Of a DNA stretch of 64,000 bases, positions 43,562 through 55,051 are shown in pieces. Each line of letters opens with the position of its first letter. Position 1 is the stretch's first letter. Origin of the DNA: Strigamia acuminata (taxonomy: Eukaryota > Arthropoda > Chilopoda > Geophilomorpha > Linotaeniidae); the NCBI GenBank assembly GCA_949358305.1, contig OX442314.1, forward strand, positions 14,129,060-14,193,059, written 5' to 3'. The position numbers were made by a program, and so were the translations under genes. The notes beneath the pieces were generated by a model. The model ran no database searches. It saw only the letters and a list, made by a program, of their open reading frames with translations, and was not told the DNA's origin.

Positions 43562-46500
43562 ATGGAGGGTGGATACAGCATGGAAAAGTTGCAGTCGATT
43601 TCAGCTATTATTTTCGACCTTGATAATACTTTAATAGACACTCGCGGAGCCGATAGAAAAGCTGTAGATAAGGTAGTTAGCTAATTTGTATGGTTATCTT
43701 GTTTTATTTCTAGGCGGAACCGTTAAGTGCGTGCTCTCTCTATCGCGCACTCACTTCCTCCTATAGTCGCCCAACTCGAACTGAAACTAGGTCTTGACCT
43801 CCATATTTTTTGTCAAAGACATTTATTTATTGTGAATTGTATAAGAAAAATGGAAAATAATAATGCCGAACTGTGTGGAGCGTGTATCGCTGCTTTACAA
43901 TGCGCCAAATCGGACACTGAGAAATTCGCGTCGCTTTTATTAGTCACGAAACTGGTGAAATCTCAAGATTGCGATGGCGAAAGCCGGAGAAAGATATTTG
44001 ATGCAATCGGGTTTGTTTTCGTCAACCGATTGCTCAACACCACCGACGTGCCGGACGGTTGCCCCGTCTATATTTATAAAGCGATTGGCTTAACTTTATT
44101 TTCGTGTTTCTGTACGGAACCCGATTTAATTTCGCACGACGAAATGCGCTCGAAAGTGTCCGATTTGACGCAACTAATTCTAACTTGCGGTGAGAGCAAC
44201 GATGAGCAAGTGATGATCAATGACGCAATGATTTGTCTGTCAAGTGTTGTCAAAATGCACGTTAATGACGTAACGATTTGTAAAGAATTGATTCCGAATT
44301 TGGTTGAGATTGTTGTCAATGAGATGTACGGGTGTGAAAAATGTATCGATTTGATTGGTCGTTTAATTCAAAACATGGGTAGTGCAGTCTGGGACGAGTG
44401 TGTCGATTCGTTCGACGTTTTGATGAGTTTTTATGCCGCAAAATTTGTAAACGAGAACGGTGAAGTGAAGTTTGTATTGTGTCAAAAAATGGCCGGTTAC
44501 GTGTTGAGTTGCCCGTACAGAAACGTTAGTGACAAAACGTGGTCCCGAGACATCCAGCAAGGACTCAGTGACATTTTATTCAGCAAAGTTTCGTTGCCGC
44601 AAATGGATCCCGCATTGAAGCTCATCTCGGTTATGATGGAGAAATTCGGCATTCGCTGGGCGTTGAGCGACAACAACAAGTTCTTCCTCATCTTCGCGCA
44701 CTTGACGTGCATCGAAGTACGCATGATAGTCGAAGACCGATGCCTGGAACAAGTGATTGAAGACCGCTCGCTCCTCGTCGCGTGTTTCATCTCCTTGGAA
44801 AACATACTCGCCTTCCTCGTCAATAACGATCACGAAATCGATTGCAATCAAAGACAACAACTTTATTCGGCGCTCAACTCGGCCATGAACGGCGTACTGC
44901 ATTTTCTCACTTGCGAATCGAGGAAAATCGACAATGTGGACAATTTAGCGACGATTAAAAAACAAGTGATTTTCTCTTGCGTCAGAGTGATCGGCGCGTG
45001 GCTGGCAGAGGAGGTATCCGCTTTAAGAGACGATGTTTATGCAATTTTGCCCTTCCTACTCCAAGTTGCAGCTCACTCATCAGCCAAAATAACGACTAGT
45101 CACGACAAACACGTGGAGAATGACGCTTTCGACATTTTTAGATTTCTACTGCCAGGAATGTGTCATCTGACGGCGGAGGACGAACCGAGAAAACTGTTGA
45201 TCGCGCTCAAATTCCACGAGACTTTACACAACTACATGCTCAACACGTGGAAGTTATTCACGTCGTCTAAAGGCGACGAAAAAATAAATATGTATAAGGA
45301 TTGTTTGGTTACGACGTGCGGGATTTTCATGAACGTAATCGTGTTGGACGCGAGTTTGGTGGCGAGTGATAAAATGTTTCACAAATTGCTACGTTTTGTG
45401 TTCGGCGCGCTGCCGGAGCTGGAAAACAAGCCGCGGCATTTGATTCTGATTGGCAATTTGTCGGTGATCGGACTGCTGCTGTTGCGCCATTACGCGAGCA
45501 AAGTGAAGTCGTGCGAAAGCTCCATCTACATGTACCTGTCGAGCAGCATCAAATTCTTGTGGGATGCGCACAACATCGAGGATTCGAGGGACTATAACAG
45601 CATTGTCATCTCGCAGCAATACAGACGCGTTTGGAACCAGGTTATGGAACTTTGGTTTTTGGGAATGCAAGCGCTGGCCACGCTGCTGAAGGAGTTGCCG
45701 TGGATCGGACAGTTTGTTTTGGAGAGCGGCTGGATTAGTGTGATTTTACAGACTTTGAGGAAAATCGAGGCTGGCGCCATCGATGCGAGTACTAAGAGTG
45801 CGTACGAGCATTTTCTGTGTTGTTTGGTACCGACGCAAAAGTGTATTCAGCAGATTATTGTCAAAGAGGGGGGTATTGAGGTGTGCACTACCCATCAGAT
45901 GAAAGAATTGGAGTGTTTATTACGGAATTAAGTGATATTTATTGTTTATGTTGTTGTTTTGTTGTTTATTTATTATACGATTACGATTGTTAATTTTTCT
46001 ATTTTTTATGCATCAGATTTTTATTGTGTAAATGAATTAATGAAGTTTTTTTTCTTTTTTTTTTGTAAAATTTGTAAAGGTGTGATGAGGAAAAAGTAAA
46101 AAGGAAGTAGGAAGAAATTTGAATGAATTTATTTTCATAGTCATTGATATTTTCCCCCGTTATACAATTTGTTTAATGATTGATATAATACTAATATTGT
46201 AGATTTTTAAAAAAAAATGGTTGGAGAAGTGAAAACCGTGGACAAGGTTTGAGTTTTTTTGCTTTTTTTTAAAAAAAAAATTTAAATTTAATAGATTTCT
46301 TTATTATTTATTTATATATGTATTTTTTTTGTAGATATTTTTGAAGCGAATTTGTATTTGTATTTGTAAAATATTGTATTACTCTCATGTGTTGAACACT
46401 AATGCCATATTTCCAGATTCAACGTTATTTGTGTGACCAGGGAGTCGCCGAATCTTGTGCATCAGAGACTGTTGAGGAATATCTTAAATGTTTTCGGGCA

Positions 46501-47142
46501 AATCCGCAAAATCCTAATCCAAATCGGCCCGATTTAGACCCATGGCGTAGACTACTATGGGCCTACGCTCTGGGTCCGGAATGGGACTATCTTTTGGAGA
46601 AGGTCTATCCTATATGGAAGAAGACCCGATTCGAGAATCTTCTGTTTTCCGATAAAATCAAAAGCATGCTCAAGACACTGCATAGGAAATACAAACTGGT
46701 CCTCATTACGAACGGCCCGAGCAAAGCGCAGTGGGAGAAGATCCAGAAATTGAATGCTCGCGATTATTTCGATCTGGTGTTGGTGAGTGGCGACCACGAA
46801 GTCGAGAAACCCGATCCGGCTATTTTTCAAATGGCTTTTGAAGCGTTGAACATCACGGCTGAAGAATGCATCATGGTAGGCGACACGCTTTCGACGGATA
46901 TTCAAGGTGGGTTTAATGCCGGTGTTGCGGCGACTGTGTGGATTCCCATTCAGGATAGCGAGAGACCGAAGCCTAGGCCAGATTACAAGATCGAGAAGGT
47001 TCTTCATTTGCCCGCGCTGCTTTCGTCCACTTGTACGGCAGATGCGGCTCGATTGACGTCCATTGTGGCGGTCAAACCGGATGTCCTAGCAAGAAAAGCG
47101 TCGATCGATGGGAGAAGATTTTCAAACACTAACTCTAGCTGA
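43562..47142 (+). CDS. Nanp: N-acylneuraminate-9-phosphatase-like HAD hydrolase
   Basis: Two exons, 43562-43672 and 46417-47142, join at a codon boundary to give 278 residues. Exon 1 has the nucleophile motif of the HAD superfamily as AIIFDLDNTLIDTR. Exon 2 has motif II (LVLITNGPSKAQW), the lysine motif (EKPDPAIFQMAFEAL) and motif IV (CIMVGDTLSTDIQGGFNAG). The fit is best to N-acylneuraminate-9-phosphatase, which removes phosphate from Neu5Ac-9-P in sialic acid synthesis; human NANP has 248 residues. The single 2.7 kb intron contains the whole second neurochondrin gene on the same strand. A P element sits about 90 bp upstream. The C-terminal 40 residues after PALLSST are not family-conserved. 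Confidence 0.92.
43850..45931 (+). CDS. Neurochondrin, second copy, nested in the NANP intron
   Basis: An uninterrupted frame of 693 residues starting MENNNAELCGAC; an open frame without homology to copy 1 extends upstream to 43727. It parallels the copy at 36228-38273 over the full length (for example FDAIGFVFVNRLLNT and CIEVRMIVEDRCLEQVIE). By eye roughly three quarters of the first 90 residues match. It lies within NANP intron 1 in the same orientation, so it must have its own promoter or share NANP transcripts. A sequence similar to the 5' acceptor of copy 1 (TTTATTTCTAG|GCGGAA, 43713) is conserved upstream. G+C is visibly higher than in copy 1. No lesion is seen, so it is probably functional. 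Confidence 0.88.
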   Translation: MENNNAELCGACIAALQCAKSDTEKFASLLLVTKLVKSQDCDGESRRKIFDAIGFVFVNRLLNTTDVPDGCPVYIYKAIGLTLFSCFCTEPDLISHDEMRSKVSDLTQLILTCGESNDEQVMINDAMICLSSVVKMHVNDVTICKELIPNLVEIVVNEMYGCEKCIDLIGRLIQNMGSAVWDECVDSFDVLMSFYAAKFVNENGEVKFVLCQKMAGYVLSCPYRNVSDKTWSRDIQQGLSDILFSKVSLPQMDPALKLISVMMEKFGIRWALSDNNKFFLIFAHLTCIEVRMIVEDRCLEQVIEDRSLLVACFISLENILAFLVNNDHEIDCNQRQQLYSALNSAMNGVLHFLTCESRKIDNVDNLATIKKQVIFSCVRVIGAWLAEEVSALRDDVYAILPFLLQVAAHSSAKITTSHDKHVENDAFDIFRFLLPGMCHLTAEDEPRKLLIALKFHETLHNYMLNTWKLFTSSKGDEKINMYKDCLVTTCGIFMNVIVLDASLVASDKMFHKLLRFVFGALPELENKPRHLILIGNLSVIGLLLLRHYASKVKSCESSIYMYLSSSIKFLWDAHNIEDSRDYNSIVISQQYRRVWNQVMELWFLGMQALATLLKELPWIGQFVLESGWISVILQTLRKIEAGAIDASTKSAYEHFLCCLVPTQKCIQQIIVKEGGIEVCTTHQMKELECLLRN

Positions 47143-48227
47143 TTTTTGCTGCTTTTTTAGTTCGTTTTGATTAGTTTTTGTTTTTTTTGTTTTTTTTTCC
47201 GTTCGGTTTTGGCTCGTTTGTTTGGTTTGCTTAAAATAGACAAAAAACTGGTAGTAGTTGGCAGTTGTAGATTTTTACTAATTTTAGACTATTTTGTTGG
47301 TTGTTTTGGTTAAAGTTGATTATTTTTCTGATTGTTTTGTGAAAATCAAGTAGATTTAATGGGATTTGGGCTTTGGTTCTTGCGAAATGTGATTACAAAA
47401 TGTTGTGCCTTTGCTTTTTCATATGGGAAATAATCAATGTATACTAATTGAATTTGAGATTGTGGATTTTTTTTGGGGAGGTTTTTATGTTTTTTTTTTC
47501 CTCTTTTTTCTTCCAACTGGATATTACCAGTTGAGGTAGCATTTTCCGATAGCCATGCTATCATTAATTCAGTTATATAAAGTGATCTACTCGATCATGT
47601 AATATATTTTTGAAACACTAAGTGATCCTTTAACAAGTGCAGTGATAAACAGTGGAAATTGTTTGGCAATTTGTAACTGTATACAGTTTTGTACTGAAAT
47701 TTATATATTTTACCTACGAAGCTGTAAAAAAAGTCATGTGAATCATAATTTATGACATTTTCTTGTTTTTTTGTTTATTTGTACAGTAATTTATTTATTT
47801 CTTTTGTTGACTTTTTTCTTGGGTTGGACAGTGTCATAGTTATGACGTAATGCACTTCTTTGAGTATTTTTTTTTTGGATATGTTCTATTTTTGTAGCTA
47901 AAATTACTTTGGTTGGGGTTTGGTGTAGTCCTGAATTAATGACCTATTTTTTGTTTCCTTAAATTTATAGGTTGTGTATATATATTGTACATTCAAATAA
48001 GACATTTTTTGTAGTTTTAATAGTGATTTCTGTATAAAAAAAATAATAACAATAATAATAATTATTTTTTTTTACATTCTGATTTTTCTTTCCTTGAAAA
48101 TTAATACACTCGAACTCAGGGGAAGCGCGATTGTTTGAAATGTTCCAATGTTTTAAAAATGAATGTGAAGCAATAAAAAATTGCCTATTTTTGTCCCTTA
48201 TCGTAGTAAATTCATTTACAACTTCGC
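47143..48227. other. NANP 3' untranslated region and spacer
   Basis: T-rich sequence after the NANP stop, with no coding signal. An AATAAA near 48172 (GAAGCAATAAAAAATTG) could be its polyadenylation signal. A minus-strand frame at 47346-47564 has no recognisable domain. Confidence 0.45.
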
Positions 48228-49907
48228 TTATAATCTCGAATAGTAGGACTTTGGTACAACGAGATCAGCTGTGATGTCCTTCGCAGACCGGCATCCTAGA
48301 AACGGAGATTTATGCAATAAAATGTAATTTAAAACGAATAATTTTACCTGACAACAACATGCTCCGTTCCAGCTCGGTTTTAAGCAGCAACAGAACATCC
48401 TCTATCCCTTCTTGGCCCTTGAAAAATATTTATTTTTAGTCATTCCAATAATTTACACGTTAAATTTCTTGTAAAAGCCACATTTTCTTTTTTCTGCTAC
48501 AGTAGTTTATTACGTACTTTGCACGCTAGACCCCAAATAACGGGTCTTCCAACGAAAACAATACGAGCACCAAGTGCAAGGGCTTTGAAAACATCTGTTC
48601 CTGTTCTGACGCCGCCATCTAAATACACTTCGCATCTATTTCCAACGGCTTTTACTATTTCTGGAAGGACTTCTATCTAAAAAATTTATTTATCTCAAGA
48701 CTCGAAGTGTATCGGAGCAAATTATGGAAAATATTGTTCCGGTTTGTGCTGATTTTTTTGTGGTTATAATTTTGTAATTGTACAAATTATTAAATTTTTT
48801 TTAAATTTTGAATTGGGTGTTCCGGTTAGCGAAATTTCCCATTTCGTGCCCTGATAACTCAAGATTGCGTAATTTATTTTAAGAATTATTTAACAAACCG
48901 AAGCTGGTACTCCGTCCAATTGTCTGCCGCCGTGGTTCGACACAATAATTCCATTAACTCCGTGATTAAGAGCCAGAAGTGCATCTTCAGCTGTGAGAAA
49001 AGTTTGTTATGAAAATGTCGATTGAGAGGCGATAAATAATTAAAAATTCAAATCAATCACCCGTAAGAATTCCCTTAACAATCACTGGAAGTGATGTTAT
49101 ACTTTTCACCCAGGTTATGTCACTCCAAGTGATAATCGTCACGTAATTACTGATCCCAGAACCGTGGGGATCACTGTTAAAGTTTGCAAATTTTAAATGC
49201 GGAGGTAAAAGAAAATTATATTTTATTTCTCCTCTTCTTTTCCCAAATACGGGAGTATCGGCAGTAATGACGATGGCTTTAAACCCATTTTTCTCAGCTC
49301 TTTGAATGATTTCTTCGGTTATTTTTCGATCTTTATAAATGTATAACTGGAACCAACGAAAGGAGTTATTTCCTGGTACTGTACTTGCAATTTCTTCGAT
49401 ACTTGTTGTAGCTATGGTACTTAGAATCATCAGCGTACCCAATTTGGCTGCAGCTGTTAAATTTTGGATTATTTTTTTATTTTTTGTGTTCTTAAAGGGT
49501 CGGATTGATTTATTTTTAATACCACGTGCCGTAGCCTTTTCGCCATCAGGGTGCGCCAAGCATTGCATCGCCGTTGGAGCGATTCCAATCGGAAAATTTA
49601 TCGCTTGTCCTTGAACTGTAGTTTCTAAGTTACATCCAGAAACATTTCTAAGCATACGTGGTCGGAGGTAGAGTCTGCGAGGAAAATCAATTATTATTAT
49701 TAAAATATTTATTTTTTACGTATCATGATTTATGTGATCACAAAGATGATTGATTAGATAATTATTATTTTTGTTGATATACCTTTTAAAAGCTTCCACA
49801 TTTTCTTTCAAAGTAATTTCTTCATCCGCTCCATTTCGATAGTATTCGTACACGGATTTTGGTAAGCGAGTTTGGGCGAATGATTCAAATTCATCGATGG
49901 AAATCAT
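48228..49907 (-). CDS. Hao1: (S)-2-hydroxyacid oxidase, peroxisomal
   Basis: Seven exons on the minus strand (49907-49783, 49674-49523, 49453-49061, 48990-48899, 48676-48518, 48417-48348 and 48295-48228) give 352 residues; human HAO1 has 370. FMN-dependent oxidase features are present: [11 protein letters not shown] near the N-terminus, [25 protein letters not shown], the lysine in VIVKGIL, and the catalytic histidine in [14 protein letters not shown]. Near the C-terminus are [12 protein letters not shown] and [11 protein letters not shown]. The last three residues, SRL, are a peroxisomal targeting signal. It should oxidise glycolate or longer 2-hydroxyacids, releasing hydrogen peroxide. The segment between SNYV and WSDI is a few residues shorter than usual. 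The 69-bp intron 2 lacks an in-frame stop. Confidence 0.93.
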
Positions 49908-50313
49908 GGCTTTCTATTAGTACAATAGTTGTAAATACATTGCAGCGTATAAATGACCCTCCTGAAATGAGCTCGGTGTAATCGTCGTCCTTGGACGGTT
50001 TATCCCGGTTTTAACTTGCGAAGTGTTTTATACTAAAATAATTTAATGTAAAATTACAGCGCTTTGTAAATTAAAATAGAAATATCCCAAAATACGTTAA
50101 AAATACAAAAAAATCTTTTATTTAAAGAAACAAAAACAACCAACTTTAATTAGTATCTGTCGCCAATAGATGGAAGCAGTGTCTTTAAAATTTTTATTAA
50201 CTAAAAAAATACTAATAATAATTGTGATAGGTTAAAAATTCATTTCGAACGGAAAAATATATATATTTTAGAAAAAATAAAAACTTCACAAAATTTTTCT
50301 TTCAAAATTCCAC
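49908..50313. other. Spacer between HAO and the first GSDH-like gene
   Basis: AT-rich sequence with no coding signal. It should contain the HAO promoter (about 49910-50040) and the 3' end of the GSDH-like gene. Confidence 0.5.
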
Positions 50314-51781
50314 TCAAGACTTTCTATACAACTGATAGATGGCGCCAGTGGAATCGTCCGAAATCAACAAACTGCCGTCGAGCATAACCGCTGTGTCAAC
50401 GGGTCTTCCCCATCGTATTTTTTTATCCGGATCCATTATCCATCCCGATACGAGCTCATACGCATCTCCCGGTCTATCCTTCACCCAAGGATAAAACATC
50501 ACTTTATGACCACTATACGACTGGCGGTTCCAACTGCCATGCAGTGCCACGACCGCGCCGTTCTTGAAGTACCCAGGCACATTGTCACCACTCCAAAAGG
50601 TAAGTCCCAATGGAGCACTATGTGGTTCCAATCCTTTATCCACTTTACGAAAAGTGTCGCATTTAACCACACTTTCGTTCGGGTTGTTGTCAACATCCGC
50701 AACATACTCCAAGTCGTTCATGGAATCCGAAACTACGGGGTTGCAGTAGGGCCAACCATAATTAACTCCTTCGACAATCCGACAGAACTCTTCGGGTGGA
50801 TTATTGTCGACATAGTCGGGAACGACTTTGCCGTAATTACCAGAATAGTCGTTGTACGGATATTTGATGTCGTCGCGTTGATTGACCACGACCCACAAGT
50901 CGTCAGTTCCAGGCACAAACGCCAAACCTTCAGCATTGCGAACACCTTCACAAACGAGTCTTTTGTCACCTCCAGTTAAAGGATACCCGTATATAGCGCC
51001 TCGTTTTGGATCCTCGCGTAAATCGTGCGGATCTGCATTCGTTGCACTACCGATCGACACGTACAATGTGTTGTTGCCAATTGCAATGTTCTTCAGTGGA
51101 TGTCGAAAGCCATTAAATGTCGGAAGATTATTCGCAATTACCTTGAAATCAAACATTATTTTCAATTTTGTATATTTTTATAATAGTTTTGCAATAAAAT
51201 GACTTTACCTGAGGTGAGGCGATCTTTGTGTCTCCATCTTCGTACCGATATCTTGCAACTCGAGTCGCTTCCGACACATAAATGTATTTATCTCCATTTA
51301 GCTCCGTGTGCAACACCATATCGTGCGGTTTGTCCAGTCCAGTAGCAAAAGTCAAGCGTAGGGCTTGTTTATCGGTCGAAACCGGCGGTTTGAGAAGACT
51401 GATGGTTTTGCTTTTGGGCTGTGACACGAGCACGTCGCCATTAGGCAGGGCGAGCAAGAAGCGAGCATTGGGAGCACGACCGTACACTCTTATACCGAAT
51501 CCTTTGGGAACAAGAAGATTGCGACCTTCTGTAAATGGTTGTATGGAGTGTAGGCTAGCAGGTACTTCTAAATCCATCCATTCTAAAGGTGGTAAACTCT
51601 TTTGATCGGATGAAACATCTTTCGTTTGCGAGTAAATCACTGCCAGGATGATAGCTACGGTCACTACAACAACTGCCATGGTAAGAATTATGACGTAGAA
51701 AACCAGATTACGTCGACCGGAAAGCGAGTGATAACCTCCGAAGGTTCGGCTTCCAGTGCCATCGGTGCTTGTACGTGGCAT
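50314..51781 (-). CDS. Glucose/sorbosone dehydrogenase-like protein, membrane-anchored
   Basis: Two exons (51781-51209 and 51141-50314) join in phase 0 to 466 residues. Residues 1-25 are a cytoplasmic Ser/Thr/Arg-rich tail. Residues about 26-49 (LVFYVIILTMAVVVVTVAII) are a membrane segment, so the enzyme domain should face outside or the lumen. The rest is a six-bladed GSDH propeller: PNGDVLVSQP, KPHDMVL, GSATNADP, NAEGLAFVPGTDDLW, NQRDD, NYGWPYC, SAPLGLTFW and HGSWNR. In bacteria this fold binds PQQ and oxidises sugars, but the animal substrate is unknown. It is one of three tandem paralogues and the only one with a membrane anchor. Confidence 0.88.
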
Positions 51782-52341
51782 TTCTGCTAAAGCGAAAAAT
51801 TATGTAAATTGCTTGTTTGTACAATATGCGTTTGTTGTGAAATGCAATAAGGAAACGGACGGAATTGTGATTTTCTGGATCAAGTGATGTAATAGTATCA
51901 ATAATGATGTGTCAATATGTCGATAATAATCTATGCCCTTGAAAAAAATATTTTTTTTGGTGTTTTTGTGTTTAATATTTGTTTTGTTACGAGGTAATTA
52001 GATTGATTTGATGTGAGAGATAAAAATATATGATTAAAAATTATTTACTGATGTTATCGCTGGCGATTCCTTCTTCTCATAACCTGAATTTAAGAAGTAA
52101 GTTCATGTGCAGTCATTAATTATGGAAGACTAGAGTTTCAAGGTGAAGTTTCCGCACGCATGCGTTCTTGGAATTTGTTTTTGCTTGGGATATGTATAAT
52201 AAATTATACATAAATATATACCTTTGGAAATTATTTTTTCAGTTTTGTGTTTCCAAGTTTTTTAATTTTTTTTAAAAAATCACACAGGAAATAAATTTTT
52301 ATTTTATTTTTATTTTATTTTTATTTCTGGCAATTCTATTA
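51782..52341. other. Spacer between GSDH-like genes 1 and 2
   Basis: AT-rich with no coding signal. The sequence close to 52240-52340 (TTTTGTGTTTCCAAGTTTTT) recurs at about 54970-55040, marking the downstream edge of a duplicated unit. Confidence 0.5.
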
Positions 52342-53710
52342 CTATTTCGTAGCTTTTTGATACAATTGATAGATGGCGCCAGTAAAATCATCAGAAATTA
52401 AAATGCTCCCATCTTGTAAAACTGCCGTATCAACCGGTCTCCCCCAACGTATTTTCTTAACCGGATCATCCACCCATCCCGACACAAGGTCGTAAAAATC
52501 ACCCGGTTTACCATTAACCCACGGATAAAAGACCACTTTATGACCACTATACGAACGACGATTCCAACTGCCATGCAGGGCAACGAGCGCTCCATTCCGG
52601 AAGTACTCGGGCACATTGTGGCCTGTCCAAAAGGTGAGTCCTAAAGGAGCGCTGTGGGGTTCCAATCCCTTTTCCGCCAGTCGAAAACTCGAACATGCAA
52701 CGACGCTTTCGTTGGGATTGTTATCAAAATCATCGACGTATTGCAACTCGTCCATCCACTCGGTCAAAGCATAAGGGTTGCAGTAAGGCCAAGCGTAGTT
52801 TTGTCCTTCTTCCACCTTTCCGAATTCCTCGACTGGATTATCGTCCACATACGGTGCAATCACTTGACCGTAATAACGAGAATCGTAGACGTAAGGATAC
52901 TTGACGTCGTCACGTTGATTATTTACCATCCATAACTCGTCAGTGCCCGGTGCAAATGCCAGACCTTCTGCATTGCGAATGCCCTCTGACACGAGTCGCC
53001 TTTCGCCGCCTATTAGGTTGTAACCGTAAATAGCGCCTCGTTTTGGATCCTCTTTTAAATCCTGTGGGTCAGCATTGGTGGAACTGGCTATAGACACGTA
53101 CAACGTATCGTTTCCTATCGCAATGTTCTTTAAATCGTGCTGGTAATTAACATCAGATGGGAGATTATCTATTAGAATCTATTCGAAATAAAATAAAAAT
53201 TTAAATTAAAAGAAAATAAAGAATGGACAATATTACTTCCGGTGAACCGATGCTGAAGTTCCTGTTGGTGTCAGTGTAACGAAATCTCACAATTCTATTA
53301 GTTTCGGCTACGTAAATATAGTCATCATCATTTTCGTCCTTGAAAAATATCATGTCATGTGGGAGGTTAAGATTGGTGGCAAATTTCAAAATGGTTGCTG
53401 TTTGGGCTGGTGAAGTGGGAGGCTGTAGAAGACTAATGGATGACAGTTGTGGTTGAGACACTAGGACATCACCGTTGGGTAAGACGAGCAGAAAGCGCGC
53501 GTTGGGAACAACTGCGTATACTCTGATCCCATATCCCGTAGGAACGAACAGCTGACGAGGTCTCGTAAATGGATATGTGATGTTCAGGACGACGGGTACT
53601 TCTAAATCCACTTTTTCTAACTCCGGTAGAGCAGGATAGTCGGTTGAAACTTGGGTTGGATAAATGACTGTCGCTGCTACGATTGTCATTAGAAAAATCA
53701 CTCGTTCCAT
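52342..53710 (-). CDS. Secreted glucose/sorbosone dehydrogenase-like protein, copy A
   Basis: Exons 53710-53237 and 53178-52342 give 436 residues; an in-frame ATG at 53728 would add six. The N-terminus MERVIFLMTIVAATVIYPTQ is a signal peptide in place of the membrane anchor of the neighbouring gene. The propeller motifs are conserved: PNGDVLVSQP, LPHDMIFFKDEND, NADPQDLKEDPKRGAIYGY, NAEGLAFAPGTDELW, NQRDD, YAWPYCNPYA, SAPLGLTFWTGHN and HGSWNRRSYSGHK. The intron is at the same site as in the other copies. It pairs with 55052-56414, from which it differs at few residues. Substrate unknown; PQQ dependence is inferred from the fold only. Confidence 0.88.
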
Positions 53711-55051
53711 GTTGACTATCTGACACATAACAGACGTGATAGATTAAGTTGGGTTGTAGTTGTAGTGAAAAGCGAAGCGCTTGTACTGCCATCTGATATT
53801 TTTGGGTCTGAACTATGATGGAATTAATTCCTGTGAAGAGCAGCTGTTAAGTTTCATCCGAAAAAAAAAAAGAAAATAAATAGAAAAATAGATAAGGAAT
53901 ATGGGGATGAATACTAAACAATGTCGTCGTGCCGTCGTAATTTATTTTCGTAACTTTGAGTGATTGGCTTTACCGTGATATTGTTAAAAATAAAAATCTC
54001 CAAAAATGTGTAGAAATTTAGTTTACCCAGATTAAAATTACCGACAACAATGTTCTTTCACACTCGTTGTGAGATTACCAATTAGAGCCTAACATAAAAT
54101 GAATTTGGATAATTTAAATATCTAGGCTCTAGGGTATTAAAAGAAGAAAATATTATCAATATTTTGCTCCAATGAACCGATGGTGGAGTTCACTTGCACG
54201 TAAATATAATTATTACTAACTTACAATACGATATGTAATTAAATTGTGACGAGAATAATTAATGACAGGTGCAATGGGTTAAAACAAACATATAATAAGG
54301 GGAAGCACGGGAGGCTGCGATTAAGAGCCACGGCTCTTATTCAAAACTGTCATTTTTGTCAGCAATTACAATTTCGGTTTTTCGTTTGTTATATTTGTTT
54401 AATGTAACATACGAAGACTGAACGTCACGAACGAAGCGTACGTTCATCATTCGTGAGGTTAAATACAGAAACAATACCGTACTTTTGCAAAAATACGGTA
54501 TTCTTGATGTCTCAGCCGCGGCTACTATTTGAGGGCGGCTACAATTCGAGGGCGACTCTTAATCGGTAACACTGTTTTTGCACCTAAACTAAATTGTTGT
54601 ATGTTTCATTAAAATTTAGGTTTCAAATTGTGTAAATCATATTTTTGAAATAGTAATTGTGATTGATAAAATTCTTGAAGTGGTTGATAAGGAATTTATG
54701 CAGTTATTACTAATAACTGCATTCAAATTCATTGGTGGAAATCATGTCTTTCTGTTAGTACAATACTTGCAATTATGGCAGCACATAACTGCCCCTCCCT
54801 TAAAAAATAAAAACATTCGTATTATTTTAAAACCGTGCGAATCGCACTGTGGTAACCATGTTTTTTTTTTTGTTTTTTTTTTTCAAAAACAGCATTCTTC
54901 AACTCAAAAACGACATCTTTCATCCTGAAAATGTCACTTGCACAGTTTTCAGCTCAATAAATTTTTTTTCAAGTTTTGTGTTTCCAAGTTTTTAAATTTT
55001 TTAAAAATTCATAAGGGAAATAAAACTATTTCTTGAATGGCAATTTTGTTA
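53711..55051. other. Spacer between GSDH-like copies A and B, with a MITE
   Basis: The part near 53711-54230 resembles 56415-56990 and is the upstream half of the duplicated unit. An insertion follows (see 54318-54565). No gene is seen; a plus-strand frame at 54659-54928 has no recognisable domain. Confidence 0.5.
54318..54565. mobile_element. Probable MITE with GATTAAGAG ends
   Basis: Termini CGATTAAGAG and CTCTTAATCG are inverted. Inside the right end are 17-bp direct units (CGGCTACTATTTGAGGG, CGGCTACAATTCGAGGG). The block is absent from the matching position upstream of copy B, so it inserted after the duplication or was lost there. The sequence left of it resembles 25055-25135. Confidence 0.5.

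Noticed and set aside
43727-43849. N-terminal extension of neurochondrin copy 2 by 41 codons
   Set aside because: The first copy starts at the equivalent of 43850, the extension has no counterpart, and its first codon is not ATG.
50506-50979. 157-codon plus-strand frame over the first GSDH-like gene
   Set aside because: Antisense shadow of a well-supported coding exon; a similar shadow occurs over the other two copies.
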